NCBI GenBank assembly: GCA_025084515.1
Contig: JAJAGP010002246.1
Span: forward strand, 1-64,000
Direction of reading: 5' to 3'
Length of the DNA: 64,000 nt
From: Ancistrus triradiatus
Lineage: Eukaryota; Chordata; Actinopteri; Siluriformes; Loricariidae
This document shows, in pieces, positions 1 through 12,300 of the stretch. The notes under the pieces were generated by a model. The model saw nothing but the letters and a program-made list of their open reading frames with translations. It was not told the DNA's origin and searched no databases. Position numbers and translations under genes: made by a program. How positions within the stretch are numbered: position 1 is the first letter of the stretch; each line of letters starts with the position of its first letter.

Positions 1-737
1 TCAGTGCCTGGAATGAGATGTTTGGAAACTTCTGTTCCAGAGGTTCCTACATAAACACAAGGTGATATAACAATGAGTAATCACTGTTTTTATTTCTTCC
101 TGTTGCTTGGCTTCACACAAGGGACTGAGATGCAGTCACGTATACACACTCCCAGACACACCACGGTGCAGTCCCCATGGCCTGTAACTGTGTTGCCACA
201 ATGGAAATCCATCACTATGCAGAATTGGAATTTGCTGTAAACTATAAATGCCCTCTTTCTTTCCAGTCATTGGTTGTGTTGACCTGTGACTAAGGACAAC
301 ATCGGTATAAAAAGCCTCCCTGAAGAGAATGGGTTGTTTTCCTCAGCTCAAATTTAGCACAACGTAATTAGCTTTGGCACACCTGTGACATGATACCTTA
401 CTATTTATATCCACTCCATCAGGTTCCTGTGCAAGTAATAGCCTTAATGGGCTAACCAGGCAATGGGCACCCTAATCGGACAGTTTTTCCACTACGTGTA
501 CAACCTCAAATCCATACTGTTGGGACAGTATGGAAAATGTAGGGAAAAAACAACCTCAGTGTGTCTTACATTTACTCTGACTTTTGTAACATTGGAGGCA
601 ATATGAACCCAAGATATTTTACGTTTTTGTCTGGGCAACTTCATTTCCTTTCTTAATACATACATGAATTCCTGCATTTCAGACCCGCTACACATTAAAT
701 AAACGTTGGTGGGGGCAATTTAGGGCTAGTAACATTA

Positions 738-776
738 TATCTATCTATCTATCTATCTATATATCTATATATATAC
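738..776. repeat. Microsatellite (TATC)n / (TA)n
   Basis: Tandem TATC units that grade into TA-rich sequence. Confidence 0.9.
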
Positions 777-785
777 ATAAGCAGG

Positions 786-1056
786 TGATGTCAACAGGTG
801 ATTGTAATCATGATCTGCTACAAAAGCAGTATCCTCAAAAGGCTCTTTGAGAATCAATGATGGGAAGAGGATCTCCAGCTAGTCAACACACATGCAAGAA
901 AATGATTGCAATGTTTAAAAACAATGTTCCTCAAAGAACGCCTGAATGGATTTAAACATTTCTCCCTCTTCAGTGCATAATATCATTAAAGACTTCAAGG
1001 ACTCTGGAGAAATTTCAGTGATAAGAGCAAGGGCTTTGCTTTGTCCAGCACTACAA
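786..1056 (+). mobile_element. Tc1-like transposase fragment, N-terminal region
   Basis: Translates in pieces to a Tc1-type DNA-binding region (KMIAMFKNNVPQR, then a broken frame with CIISLKTSRTL). Stops interrupt it. No TIR was recognised. It sits just left of the copy at 1072. Confidence 0.45.
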
Positions 1057-1071
1057 TGTGGTATGTATGTA

Positions 1072-2359
1072 CAGTGGTGCTTGAAAGTTTTTTGTACCCT
1101 TTAGAATTTTCTATATTTCTGCATAAATATGACCTAAAACATCATCAGATTTTCACATAAAGTCCTAAAAGTAGATAAAGAGAACCCAGTTAAACAAAAT
1201 GAGACAAAAATATTATACTTGGTCATTTATTTATTGAGGAAAATGATCCAAAATTACATATTAGTGAGTGGCAAAAGTATGTGAACCTCTAGGATTACAG
1301 TTAATTTGAAGGTGAAATTAGAGTCAGGTGTTTTCAATCAATGGGATGACAATCAGGTGTGAGTGGGCTCCCTGTTTTATTTAATGAAAAGTGATCGATT
1401 AAAGTCTGCTCTTCACAACACATGGCAGTGTATCATGGCACGAACACAGGAGATTTCTGAGGACCTCCAGAAAAAGAGTTGTTGATGCTCATCAGGCTGG
1501 AAAAGGTTACAAAACCATATCTAAAGTGTTTGGACTCCACTCCAGAGTTTGGTAACTTCTAAGCAACTGAAGGCCTCTCTCACATTGGGTAATGTTAATG
1601 TTCATGAGTCCACCATCAGAAGAACACTGAACAACAATGGTGTGCATGTCAGGGTTGCAAGGAGAAAGTCACTGCTCCAAAAAGAACATTGCTGCTCGTC
1701 TGCAGTTTGCTGAAGATCACATGGACAAGCCAGAAGGCTACTGGAAGAATGTTTTGTGGACAGATGAGACCAAAATAGAACTTTTGGTTTGAAAGAAAAG
1801 CATTATGTTTGGAGAAAGGAAAACAATGCATCCCATCTATGAAACATGGTGGTGGTAGTATCATGGTTTGGGCCTGTTTTGCTGCATCTAGGCCAGGACG
1901 GCTTGCCATCATTGATGGAACAATGAATCCAATCGAAATGTTGTGGAAGGACCTGAAGTGGGCAGTTAATGTGAGGAAACCCACCAACATCCCAGAGTTG
2001 AAGCTGTTCTGTACGGAGGAATGGGCGGGGAAAAGGTTCCTCCAAGCCGGTGTGCAGGACTGATCAACAGTTACAGGAAACGTTTGGCATGTTAGTTGCA
2101 GTTATTGCTGCACAGAGGTGTCACACCAGATACTGAAAGCAAAGGTTCACATACTTTTGCACTCAACTAATATGGTAATATTGGATCATTTTCCTCTATA
2201 AATAAATGACCAAGTAAAATATATTTTTGTCTCATTTGTTAACTGGGTTCTCTTTATCTACTTCTTAGTACTTGTGTAAAAATCTGATGATGTTTTAGGT
2301 CATATGTATGCAGAAATATAGAAAATTCTAAAGGGTTCACAAACTTTCAAGCACCACTG
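1072..2359 (+). mobile_element. Tc1-like transposon, family A, internally deleted
   Basis: Bounded by TA dinucleotides at 1070-1071 and 2360-2361 with termini CAGTGGTGCTTGAAAGTTT and AAACTTTCAAGCACCACTG. The TIRs are long (over 200 bases, including a second shared motif, CAAAAGTATGTGAACC). The plus-strand transposase begins near ATGGCACGAACACAGG (1437) but has frameshifts, a stop, and two internal deletions, near 1560 and at about 1920 where the DDE region is lost. It is non-autonomous. Copies of the same family lie at 50945 and 55260. Confidence 0.88.
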
Positions 2360-2455
2360 TAACACCTGAAACACTTCATCGCTTGGTATCCTCCTTTATG
2401 CTTTGTGCTGTTTGCGCTGGTGCAGTTGCCAGCTGTGATAGATAAATCAGTCATT

Positions 2456-2700
2456 TGGGTGGTGCAGCGGTCTAACATGCTAGCCCACCATTGCAAAGAC
2501 CGACGTAAGAGTCCCGGCGGTGCCAGTTCAGGTGACAAATGCAGACAGGATTGGCAGTGTCTGAGGGAGAGAAGGCTGCTCAGGGGAATAATCCCCTGGT
2601 GCTGCAACACTGACCCCTGCTGGCCCCGTAGTGGACAAGCATCCCATACAGAATATGTTTACTAATGGGCCCTGTGTTCTCCAGGCATAGGCACCATAGC
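2456..2700 (+). repeat. Dispersed repeat with tRNA-like start (GGTGCAGCGGTCTAACATGC)
   Basis: Starts with a tRNA-like A-box segment, but no convincing B box follows. No second copy in this window. It may be a SINE fragment. Confidence 0.35.
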
Positions 2701-2740
2701 CCTGTGATTCTGAACAGAAAAAGCAGGGATAAAAAGAATT

Positions 2741-2752
2741 GGGGGGGGGGGG
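2741..2752. repeat. G homopolymer (12 G)
   Basis: Run of 12 G, followed by TGG. Confidence 0.9.
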
Positions 2753-3133
2753 TGGCTTGCAAACCAGATGCATTTTTGGTAAGAACTAGCTGGAATCCTT
2801 CATAATTTATTGGAAGCTAGGGTAATATTAATGTTTCAGTTTTCCTGGGTTTTAAATTCTGGACACTCATTTACTAACTGTGTGTATGTAATTTTTTGTG
2901 TGTGTATGAAAGTTGTAATGCAAAGTGTGGAGCTTATAAACCCAAACATTTACAAATTAAAAGGAAAACTTGTGTGTATATTTACACAAAGCTTTAACTA
3001 CATAGTTAAGTACTTTAACTACTTTTTAGTTAAATGTAATTTCTGTTACATACAAACTGGTATGAGATCTGCTACTAAATCTGCTGTCGCAAAAACTTGT
3101 TCTAAATGATTTCAATATATATACGCATTTCTT

Positions 3134-3174
3134 TTTACGTCAAATGATTGATAAAATCTTTCATTTGACGTAAA
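3134..3174. repeat. Perfect 14-bp inverted repeat
   Basis: Arms TTTACGTCAAATGA and TCATTTGACGTAAA match exactly, with a 13-base loop. It lies in AT-rich DNA in the 3' part of CDKL1; no element was assigned to it. Confidence 0.85.
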
Positions 3175-3313
3175 TCTTGAAATATTTTGATTTATTAAAA
3201 TAAAATCAGGACTAAAAGGGTGAAGGAACGAGTGAAATAAAGCTTGTAGCTGAGCACTGAAAGCCACAGGGCACTCCAGCAGGATTTGGTTTGATTAGCT
3301 CACTCACACTCAC

Positions 3314-3396
3314 CATTTCCTGTGGTTCAGGAACACACACCCCGCTGAAGAACTGGTTACTGCTGAACACCTGCTGGTGTCTGGGGATCAAATCAC
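3314..3396 (-). CDS. cdkl1: CDKL1 exon (DLIPRHQQVFSSNQFFSGV)
   Basis: 83 bp encoding DLIPRHQQVFSSNQFFSGVC and then VPEPQEM. The acceptor is TTTGTAG and the donor GTGAGT. The next expected segment (subdomain XI) was not found in the 3.3 kb to the left. Confidence 0.95.
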
Positions 3397-6300
3397 CTAC
3401 AAACACAATACACAAACACTAAAGAACAGTACGCTGACTGATCGTATGTACATGCAGAGTGTATCGAAAGTTTCCAGTTTATTAGGTCCGGACTTATGCC
3501 TACATGCAATGGCCATTTTATCAGGCACATCTACCATAGAGATGCACTTTGTAAGTATACAATTACTGACTGTAGCCAAATAGGATGCTATGCAAAGTTT
3601 GTCAGAACCCTCTATACTGTTCATTAACAGGGCCTGTCTAGGATGCAACCGCACACATATTGTTTGGATGATGGACCATTCTCAACAATGCAGTGATCCT
3701 GACATTTTAGTGTGTGTAAGTGTGTGTTGTGATGTGATGGTATGGCTGCATCAGGTGCAGCATTACTGGTATTTTAAACACAGTGTACACCTAATGGTCA
3801 CATTATTAGCCTTCTGTGTTGGTACAGCTTGAAGGTGTATAGTTAGAAACTGTCATTTCATTCCTTGCACAATTTGTGCTGGTCGACCTCTAGCCCTTAA
3901 TCAGTGGCAGTCTCTAACCAGAGGAAGCTGTTGGCTGGATATTGGCTTGATAATTGCATGACTGACAATGGTGTAGTTTATGTGACACACGGGAAGGTCC
4001 CATACACACTAGAAAATGACTAGAACTTCCATAGACAGTAGTACCTCGGATCTCGTCATTAATTCGTTCCTAATTTTTCCAATAAGGAATAATGTAAATT
4101 GAATGAATCCGTTCCAGACCCCCAGAAAATCCACACTGTATAAGGCATTATAAGCTTTAATGGAGTCGTATTGTACAGGTGCTCCCTGATTTATGATGGG
4201 GATATATTACCACAAATCCATAATAAGTTAAATGTAACATGAACTGAGGCATTTAACGAGTGTTTGGTAGAATGGTCTATACTGTATCATAGCAGAGCCT
4301 ATGATAAGTTGATAGAGTAATTAATTGTAATTAGTACAAAGCTGATTTTATAATAAAGTGTTGAAAAATCTCGTAATTTAGTGAGCAGTGGACTGAAAGT
4401 GAAAAGTAAAAGCAAAACACTTGGTGAACCCAAACAATTGGTGAACTCGAGGCGCTAGCATAGCTGCTAAGCTAACTGCAGTCTGTGTTTGCTTTTGGTT
4501 GCCATTTATAATGAACCTTTTTAGGACCCATGGAGATTTATTGGCACTACGAATACAGTACTGTAGATGTAAAAAGAAAGAAAACCAGAATAAACACAGT
4601 GGAGATTTTCACTGAGCAAGGGCTATCGTGAACCTGAATCACTGTGTACTGCATCGTGAAATCAAGTTTTGGCTGAAACGAGTCACACACCCTCAACTCA
4701 TACAAGTTTAAGCAAGTGTGCCGAGTTCCGAGCAAACAACAAGAACCGAGACATTTACATTTACAGCATTTAGCAGACGCCCTTATCCAGAGCGACTTAC
4801 AATTGGTACAGTCTTACAATCCAAGCAATTGTGGGTTAAGAGCTTTGCTCAAGGACCCAACAGTGGCAGTTTGGCAGAGGTGGGATTTGAACCCTGAACC
4901 TTCTGGTCCATAGTCCAGTACCTTACCCGCTAGGCGACCACAGACTAATTTTTCTGGTCAAAATTAGCCAAAAACCGAAGTCGATGAGTTCCAAGGTGGT
5001 CGAGAACAAGGTACCACTGTACATACTTAACATGCACCATGACACGTATCAGCCATTACTACTACTGTTTGAGAAAATTTGAGACAAAAAAGCTCTAACG
5101 AAGAAACTACTATAAGAGTGAAACTCAATACTGACAGGTATGGGAAAATAACTCTTGGCACAGTATACTACATCTGTATATTAGTATGCGCAGTGGCGTG
5201 CAGTGCATACAATGGGTACCCCTTCTGCTATGACTGCCGACTGGGCAGTTTCTAATAAAATGGCCAGTGAGTTTATATTCATGAAACAGTACTCTTACCC
5301 AAGGTTTTTCTTATGAGATATAGCTGGTCTACATCAGATTTGCCAGGCCACAGAGGGGCCCCAGAGATCAGCTCAGCAAACACACAGCCCACCGCCCACA
5401 CATCCACTGGAGGACCGTACTGAGTGTCTCCCACTAGCAGCTCCGGTGCTCTGTACCACCGAGTAGCAACGTAGTCTGTATAATAATCACATGGTCCCGC
5501 TACACAGAAAAACACAGATTGGAAGAGTGGTCAGTTAAAGCGTATTAGTGTGTGCACTGCCAGCTGTAATCCGGTCCTGCTCATGTTTGGAATGCAAACA
5601 GAATTTCTGTAGTACTAGTGGACTTAAACGTATATGTAAATAATACATTACTAACTTGGACTCAGTCATCTGCGACTTGAGAAAGAATGTAAGAAATTAT
5701 TTCTTTAACATTAACATTTAGAAACTGGACAGCACTGTGGTGCAGTGGTTAGTGCTGTCCCATCATAGCTCCAGAGCCGCCTGGTTCGATTCCCGGCATG
5801 GACCCCCCTGTGTAGAGTTTGCATGTTCTCCTCGCTGATTTCCTCCCATATTCCAAAAACATGGTTTAGGTCAACTGGTTCAAGGAGGGAAACCAGCCTT
5901 GAAAAGGCACTTGTCCATCACACATTCATTAACTCAGATGTTCTGGGGAGAAATCCCATGCAGACTGAAGACATGGTGTGCAGTAGTAAGAGTGTCCCCT
6001 TACCAGTTGAAAGTTATTTATTTAGTTATCAGTGTGTTCCTACATTCAGGATTTGACTTGGTCTCTAATTACAGACATGATGTCAGGATGAGATTATTTG
6101 ACTCGACTTGAACTTGAGTATAAGCAACTACAATGTTAGCAAACAGCCTATTATATCCTTACTGTCACTGTCATGTAACTGTGTGCTTGTACATACTGAG
6201 GATTCTTGCAAAGCCAAAGTCACAGAGCTTGATGACCTGATGTTTGGTGATGAGGATGTTCTCTGGCTTCACATCTCTGTGGATACACTAAACACACACA

Positions 6301-9300
6301 CATAGAATTGTTGAATAAAAAATGAACCACCGTCTAGGACACACCTGCATACACTTTGTATCTGGCACAAGATGCAGGATTAGTAGGCTGATGTAATGGC
6401 GCTGATGGAGTTTAACTGAGGGTTTGTGTGTCCAAGGTGGTTTCAAACATGGCTAGATATCTCACCTGAGAATAGCTTGTGCCCATAGTTACAGCATCTA
6501 AAAAGGGGGCCTGATAAGGCCAAAAAAAAAACCCAAAAACATAAAAGCTATATGTATATACAGTCGCCAGCCACTTTATTAGGTACCCCTTACTAGTACC
6601 GGGTAGGACCCCCTTTTGCCTTCAGAACTGCCTTAATTCTTCATGGAATAGGTTCTACAAGGTTCTGGAAATATTCCTCAGAGATTTTGGTCCATTTTGA
6701 CAAGACAGCATCACACAGTTGCTGCAGATGTGTCAGTTTATTTGATTTATTTAACTATCAGCATCAGTGGCCATTTCAGCGACACACACAAATTACATAT
6801 ATACACACTCAAGTAAATCAATCAGTTAACCTAACACCAAAGTCTTTGAACTGTGGGAGGAAACCGGAGTATCCGGAGTAAACCCATGTGAACATGGGGA
6901 GGACATGCAAATTCCACACAGAAAGGACCCAGGCCGTTCCACCCTGGGATTGAACCCAGGACCTTCTTGCTGTGAAGCGGCGGTGCTATCCACCGAGCCA
7001 CTGTGCCGCTGCACATCTATGAACAAATGCAATTCAATATTTCACCCATTTGACAGCATTCATAATATATACTGCTGTAACTGCTCACTGTGTATGAGCA
7101 ACAGTGCCCATTACAAAATGTAAATAAGCTCAATGGACAAAAAAAAGTCACCTGTGAACGAAACATACCTAATAGCGTGTAATACCTCCATGAGCATAAA
7201 TAACAGCTGCGGCTCGATGAGGCACGGACTGGACAAGTTTCTGATCGCAAGTCAAATAACTTCACAGAATTGTGCAGTTCGGACAGATTTCGTAGATGTC
7301 TTCCCTGGTGTCTTACTCATTGTACCTGGTAGTCCCACAGAGATGCAGCTGTATCCCTACAGGGATAGGAACCCACTGGCGGACCCTGTTCATCAGTTTT
7401 GTCTTTTGGCCTCAATTCTGACAATAATTTCCTGAAAAGACTGGAATTTTTGCCACTGCTGATAGACCTGTATGACTGTACACTTTGATAAACCTGCAAT
7501 TTCAGCTACTTCCTTCACACACGTACACCTAAATGCAATTGCTCCTTTTTGCCATCTGCTTTGCAACCCATTTTCCACACACTGAATGAGACATTCACTG
7601 CACTATACCAACTATTCTCATTCTATGAATCCCATCACACACCCCACAGGTATTTATAGCCCAATCAACCCTGTGCAACGCCATCTGCAAGAGCCTGAAG
7701 TTACTACCACCTTAAACATGCATTAGAATGACGTTCTTAAACATTATCAAGAGGGGGAAACCCAGGAGCATGCTACTAATGCAGTAATAGAAGCAATACT
7801 TCTCTTATGTTTCTCATAAAGTTTCTCATGAAGTCATGTATTATAGTCATACAGCCCACTTCTGGCTTTAAATGAACTGTTTAGATTAAGATCAGCAAGC
7901 TGAAACCTAAGCTTAAACAGCCTGGACTGCTCATCTCTCCCTCTCAGTTTCTAACCTGCACATACACAGTCTCCAACCAGGACACACAAAGACTCTTTCA
8001 CTCTCCCTATTTCACTGGCTTTCATTGAAAAAACAACAGAGGTACTTTATATTTAGAGGAAAAAATCCTGTCATATAAAGAAGTGTATATTCTTACATTT
8101 TGTTTATGGCAGAAATTCACAGCTTGTAGTGTTTGCCAGGTGATGCTTTTAACCAGGTGCTCTGGAACTCTGTGGAAACAAAAGCCAAGAAGATCTGTGT
8201 TGAAATAGTTATATACATAATGTATTTTTATACCCATTTCTCTATACAGTGCTAACTTGTCTCTATTCATAGAAATGATAAGTCAGAATTTCCCATTTCC
8301 AGCTGTTTCACAGTAAGTCCCTGAGCTGGGCTTTCAACATGAAGGCAAGGTGATGAGCTTGTGGGGCACTGAGATGGACTGGTACACCATCCAGGGTCTA
8401 CATTTCCTAAACACAGTTAATTCCAGGATAGGCTCCAGACCTACACTACACTCAGAATTCATTGTTCCATCAACGACAGAAGCCATCCTGGCCTTTGAGC
8501 AAATAACTTCCTTTTTTGGCAACCAAAAAACATGGTAAATAAATTCCAGCAAAAGGCTCAGAAAAACATCAAAAAAGTTACTATGTGCAGTGTGTCAAAG
8601 TGAGACTTGTTGTGGGACTTGTTTATTCTGTGTATAAATCCTGGATATGGTTCAACCTTTATTAAAGCAGTTTAGGTTTTGTGTATAGTGTGTTTCTGTG
8701 TATCAGCATAAAAGCTTTTTTTATTTTTTAAACTACACTCTGAAAAGTTTTAATTACACTATCCAATTTAAACTGAAATATTATACCAAAACTTTCCATT
8801 TAAAGACCCGTGCTGCTATGGCAGATGATGAATTATAATATGCTTACATTTTCTCAGAAAGTATCTTAATTCAGGCTGAATGCGTGAGGGAGCAAATCAG
8901 TCAAATCTCTTAATGCACTGTATGTAGTAATAATTGTATATTTTAAGCCCTCTCTGCTCGAGCACTTTAAGTTGCACACTGGGCTATTTGGATGTTCGGC
9001 TGTGGGAAGGCATTGAAGTAAACATTCCACAACAAAAAGCTCTGGCCACCAAAGCAACACAGAAACAATATGGCTGTTTGTGAAACAAAGCCACACAGTC
9101 ACGTGAAAGTGTGAGTGAGCGAGAGAGTGGGTGAGTTGGACCGTGAGTGAGTGAATGGGTCAGTGGGTGGGTGATCTGGGTGTGTGGAAGTGTGAGTGAG
9201 TGAGTGGGATAGCTGTTGGGTCAGCAAGTGAAAGAGTGAAATATAGACATCTTTGATTTGGTAAAGACGGACATCACACTTTGAAAGGAAATAGTGCTGC

Positions 9301-12300
9301 GTTTTATTATGCGTTTTATCTTTTTTTTTTTATGTAAGCTTTATCTTGATAAACTGACCGCATAGTTGAAGTTTAAACAACTACATTCTCACCTAAAAAA
9401 AAATCTTATAACTTCATTCCGTGACACAATAACAGTATTACTTTAGAAATTATACATCCAGTTGGGAGTCCAATCATCTGCCATTACCGAGCTGGCAATG
9501 CATTGTGGGATATTTCGCTGTTCAATTCCGCACAAGTCTGCTCCGATGCATCCTCGATAATATGGGTGGAGCAAGAACACATCCGGGGATTTGGAGCATA
9601 CTTGGTTAGATGCGAACAGAAATGGATCAGTGCATGGGCTGCGACTGATGACGTTTCACAAGAAAACAAGCACAGAAAAGTACGTATATTGAGAAACGGC
9701 CCGTATTTACTCGGCAATTACTGTCAACACCTGGGAGGAGAGGAGAGGAGAGTCGATATAGGGGCCGTTCTCAATATGTATAGAATAAACCATATAGTGT
9801 CCTCCCTACGGAGAATGTACTCGCAAGTCCAACTTGCCAGTCCAGACTTGCGAAGTACGCAAGAAACGAACTTCGCGGACTTGGTATTGAGGAAACAGCC
9901 CACGGTCTTTCCCAGGGTTTCAGCTCACATGTGGGGTCTTACCGCAACATTACTGATTGGATTGCTACCCAATGTCCCGCCTTTCACATAAGTTAAAGTT
10001 ATGATTGGATTCTTTTCCTAACTTGGCCCCATCCAAAACTACATCAGATCTCATAGAGTCGCCTCTGCAAACATTTATTTATTTATTTATTTGTTGACCA
10101 AAAGTGTCCATTCATTTCGCCCCAGTAAGTCGGTTGTTCATCATTTAGTTTTAGTCATCTCGTCTCAGCAAGTGAGAGAGTGAAATGAGAGTGAAATATC
10201 GACATCTTTGATGGTAAAGACGACATCACCACTTTGAAAGGGAAATAGTGCTGCGTTTTATTATGCGTGTTAGCGTGTATTTTTGATGTAAGCTTATTTG
10301 ATAAACTGGATCCCGCATAGTTGATAAGTTGTAAACAACACATCTGCCTAAGGAACAATCCTAGAACGTCATTCCGTGAACTTCGAAAATATACGTCAAC
10401 GAAATGTACACTGCCAGAGTGTAGTTTGCTATCGACAGTTACTGGTGCTCTACTAGGTAAAATGCAATTGTAGTGGCCTGACAGGCAGTAAGAAGGCAAG
10501 AAGGGGAAGCTGCGAATCTCTCCTTTGAGCACCCCAGGTGAATAGCACGGTTTGAAGGTAGCTGACCCAGTGCTGCGACCGTCTCCCTGCAGTGGGTGCC
10601 AGGGGTTACCATTAAGGATGGACAGGCTTGGCATCATCTTCTTTCCCCAACCACCTCCACTGAATCACGGCAAGCCCAGGACAGAACTAGACTTCCTTAT
10701 CCAGCTTCACCTGTCTGCCGTTGAGGATGCTGCTCCTGAGCAGGACAGCGCCATAAAACATGATGATGCCACCACAGTGTCAAAGACTTTTGCAATGTGC
10801 CTGTATTCCAAAAAGCCTGCCTCAGCCTCACATGATTACATTTACAGCCATTTAGCAGACACCCTTATCCGAGCGGACGTACAATTGGTACAAGTGTACA
10901 AATCCAAGCAATTGTGGGTTTAAGGGCCTGCTCAAGGACCCAACAGTGCAAGCTTCGCAGAGGTGGGGATTTGAACCCTGGACCTTCCGGCCCATAGTCC
11001 AGAACTTACCCGCTAGGCGAACCACAGTCCCACATGATATGTTGTACATTCCTATCCTGTCAACCCAGATCAGAATTCAGTGTTCAAAACACTGTTGGTT
11101 TAGTAAGATCCAACCACCTGCCATTCAACCCCTAAGTTTGGAACCTGTATAAACGTATCAGCAATCATGATAAGCCTTTTATAGCCATTGAGGCCAGTGC
11201 AAAAGAATCCTTCCTGGGGGCAAACCATTTCACAGATTCCAACCGCACTAAATAACCCACCTAAACACACTTACTCGATATTAGAATTACTGTATTTTTA
11301 GGGAAAAACAGATACTGTAGCTCAAACAGTTGGTAAACAGTTGTCAGAACATTAAATATACATACACTTTTTATTAATGGTACGTTAAAACCTGTGCCTT
11401 TGTCTATCATGCACCAGTTATTTCATATTTCATTTTTGGGAACATTTCAGGATATATATAAAGAAAAAGTCAATCAACCAAAAAGACATAGCAAGACAGC
11501 AGTATGTTATGTCAGCTTCTTAAATGGAAATGTCCGGATGGCTTCTGTACCGATCTGCCCATCCATAGTAATGGTGTGTGTGTGGTGTGTGTGTGTTGCT
11601 CACCATCGGAGGTATCATCTAGCTCATTGGATTACAGTGTGGTAGCAGTACTCAAACACCAAGTGTAGCTTCCTCTTCCTCCGGAAAAACTTCGATCAGG
11701 TTCAACCGGTTACAGTGCTTCAGTTGCTGCGGACACACACACAGTAAAATAGGTGCTGTGGGAAAATAGTTGAATGTTTATTAGTTAACGTATTTTTCGG
11801 GGGACCATAAGGCCGCACTAAAATCCTTTTATTAATTTTCTCAAAAATCGACAGTGCGCCTTTAAATGCGGCATGCGTCTATATATGAATTAATTCTGGT
11901 TGTGCCTTTCTGAACTAGAAGAACCGATTTGTAGATGGTTAACGGCGCTTCATAAATCTGTTCGAAATGTTTTAGCACGGCCTTGGTAAGTTATGAAGCT
12001 TACGGCACATAGTGCGCAGCATGCGGAGTAATACGGTATGTGCTTCAGCATTAGGGTACGTGCATTCATTCATACATTGGATGACAAGTGGATTTCAAAC
12101 TCAACGCTATCGGTCACGCAGTAGAACGCGGAAATAGAGTAGCTGCGAGAGAATTCAACATTAACGAATCAATGATACGGAAGTGGAGGAAGCAAGAAGA
12201 CGCCCTGCGCCAGGTAAAGACCAAACTGAGCTTCCGAGGGAACTTAAGAGTTTTGTTTCATTTCATGCGCCTTATAACCCGGTGCGCTTTATGTATGAAA

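Noticed and set aside
1..32. Possible CDKL1 C-terminal exon at the left edge (reverse reading TSGTEVSKHLIPGT after a TGTAG acceptor)
   Set aside because: It weakly resembles the CDKL1 tail, but the exon for kinase subdomain XI that must precede it was not found, and the match is too short.
738..776. CRISPR-like tandem array
   Set aside because: Four-base microsatellite units without spacers, in a vertebrate genome.
2405..2773. Open frames on both strands near 2.5 kb
   Set aside because: They fall in a dispersed repeat and a G homopolymer; no family match.
4840..4950. tRNA gene suggested by the B-box-like sequence in family I repeats
   Set aside because: The cloverleaf is not maintained and the sequence recurs about nine times with a shared SINE tail.
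9503..9991. 162-codon open frame on the plus strand
   Set aside because: Overlaps the Harbinger-like terminal repeats; no recognisable protein family; probably chance.
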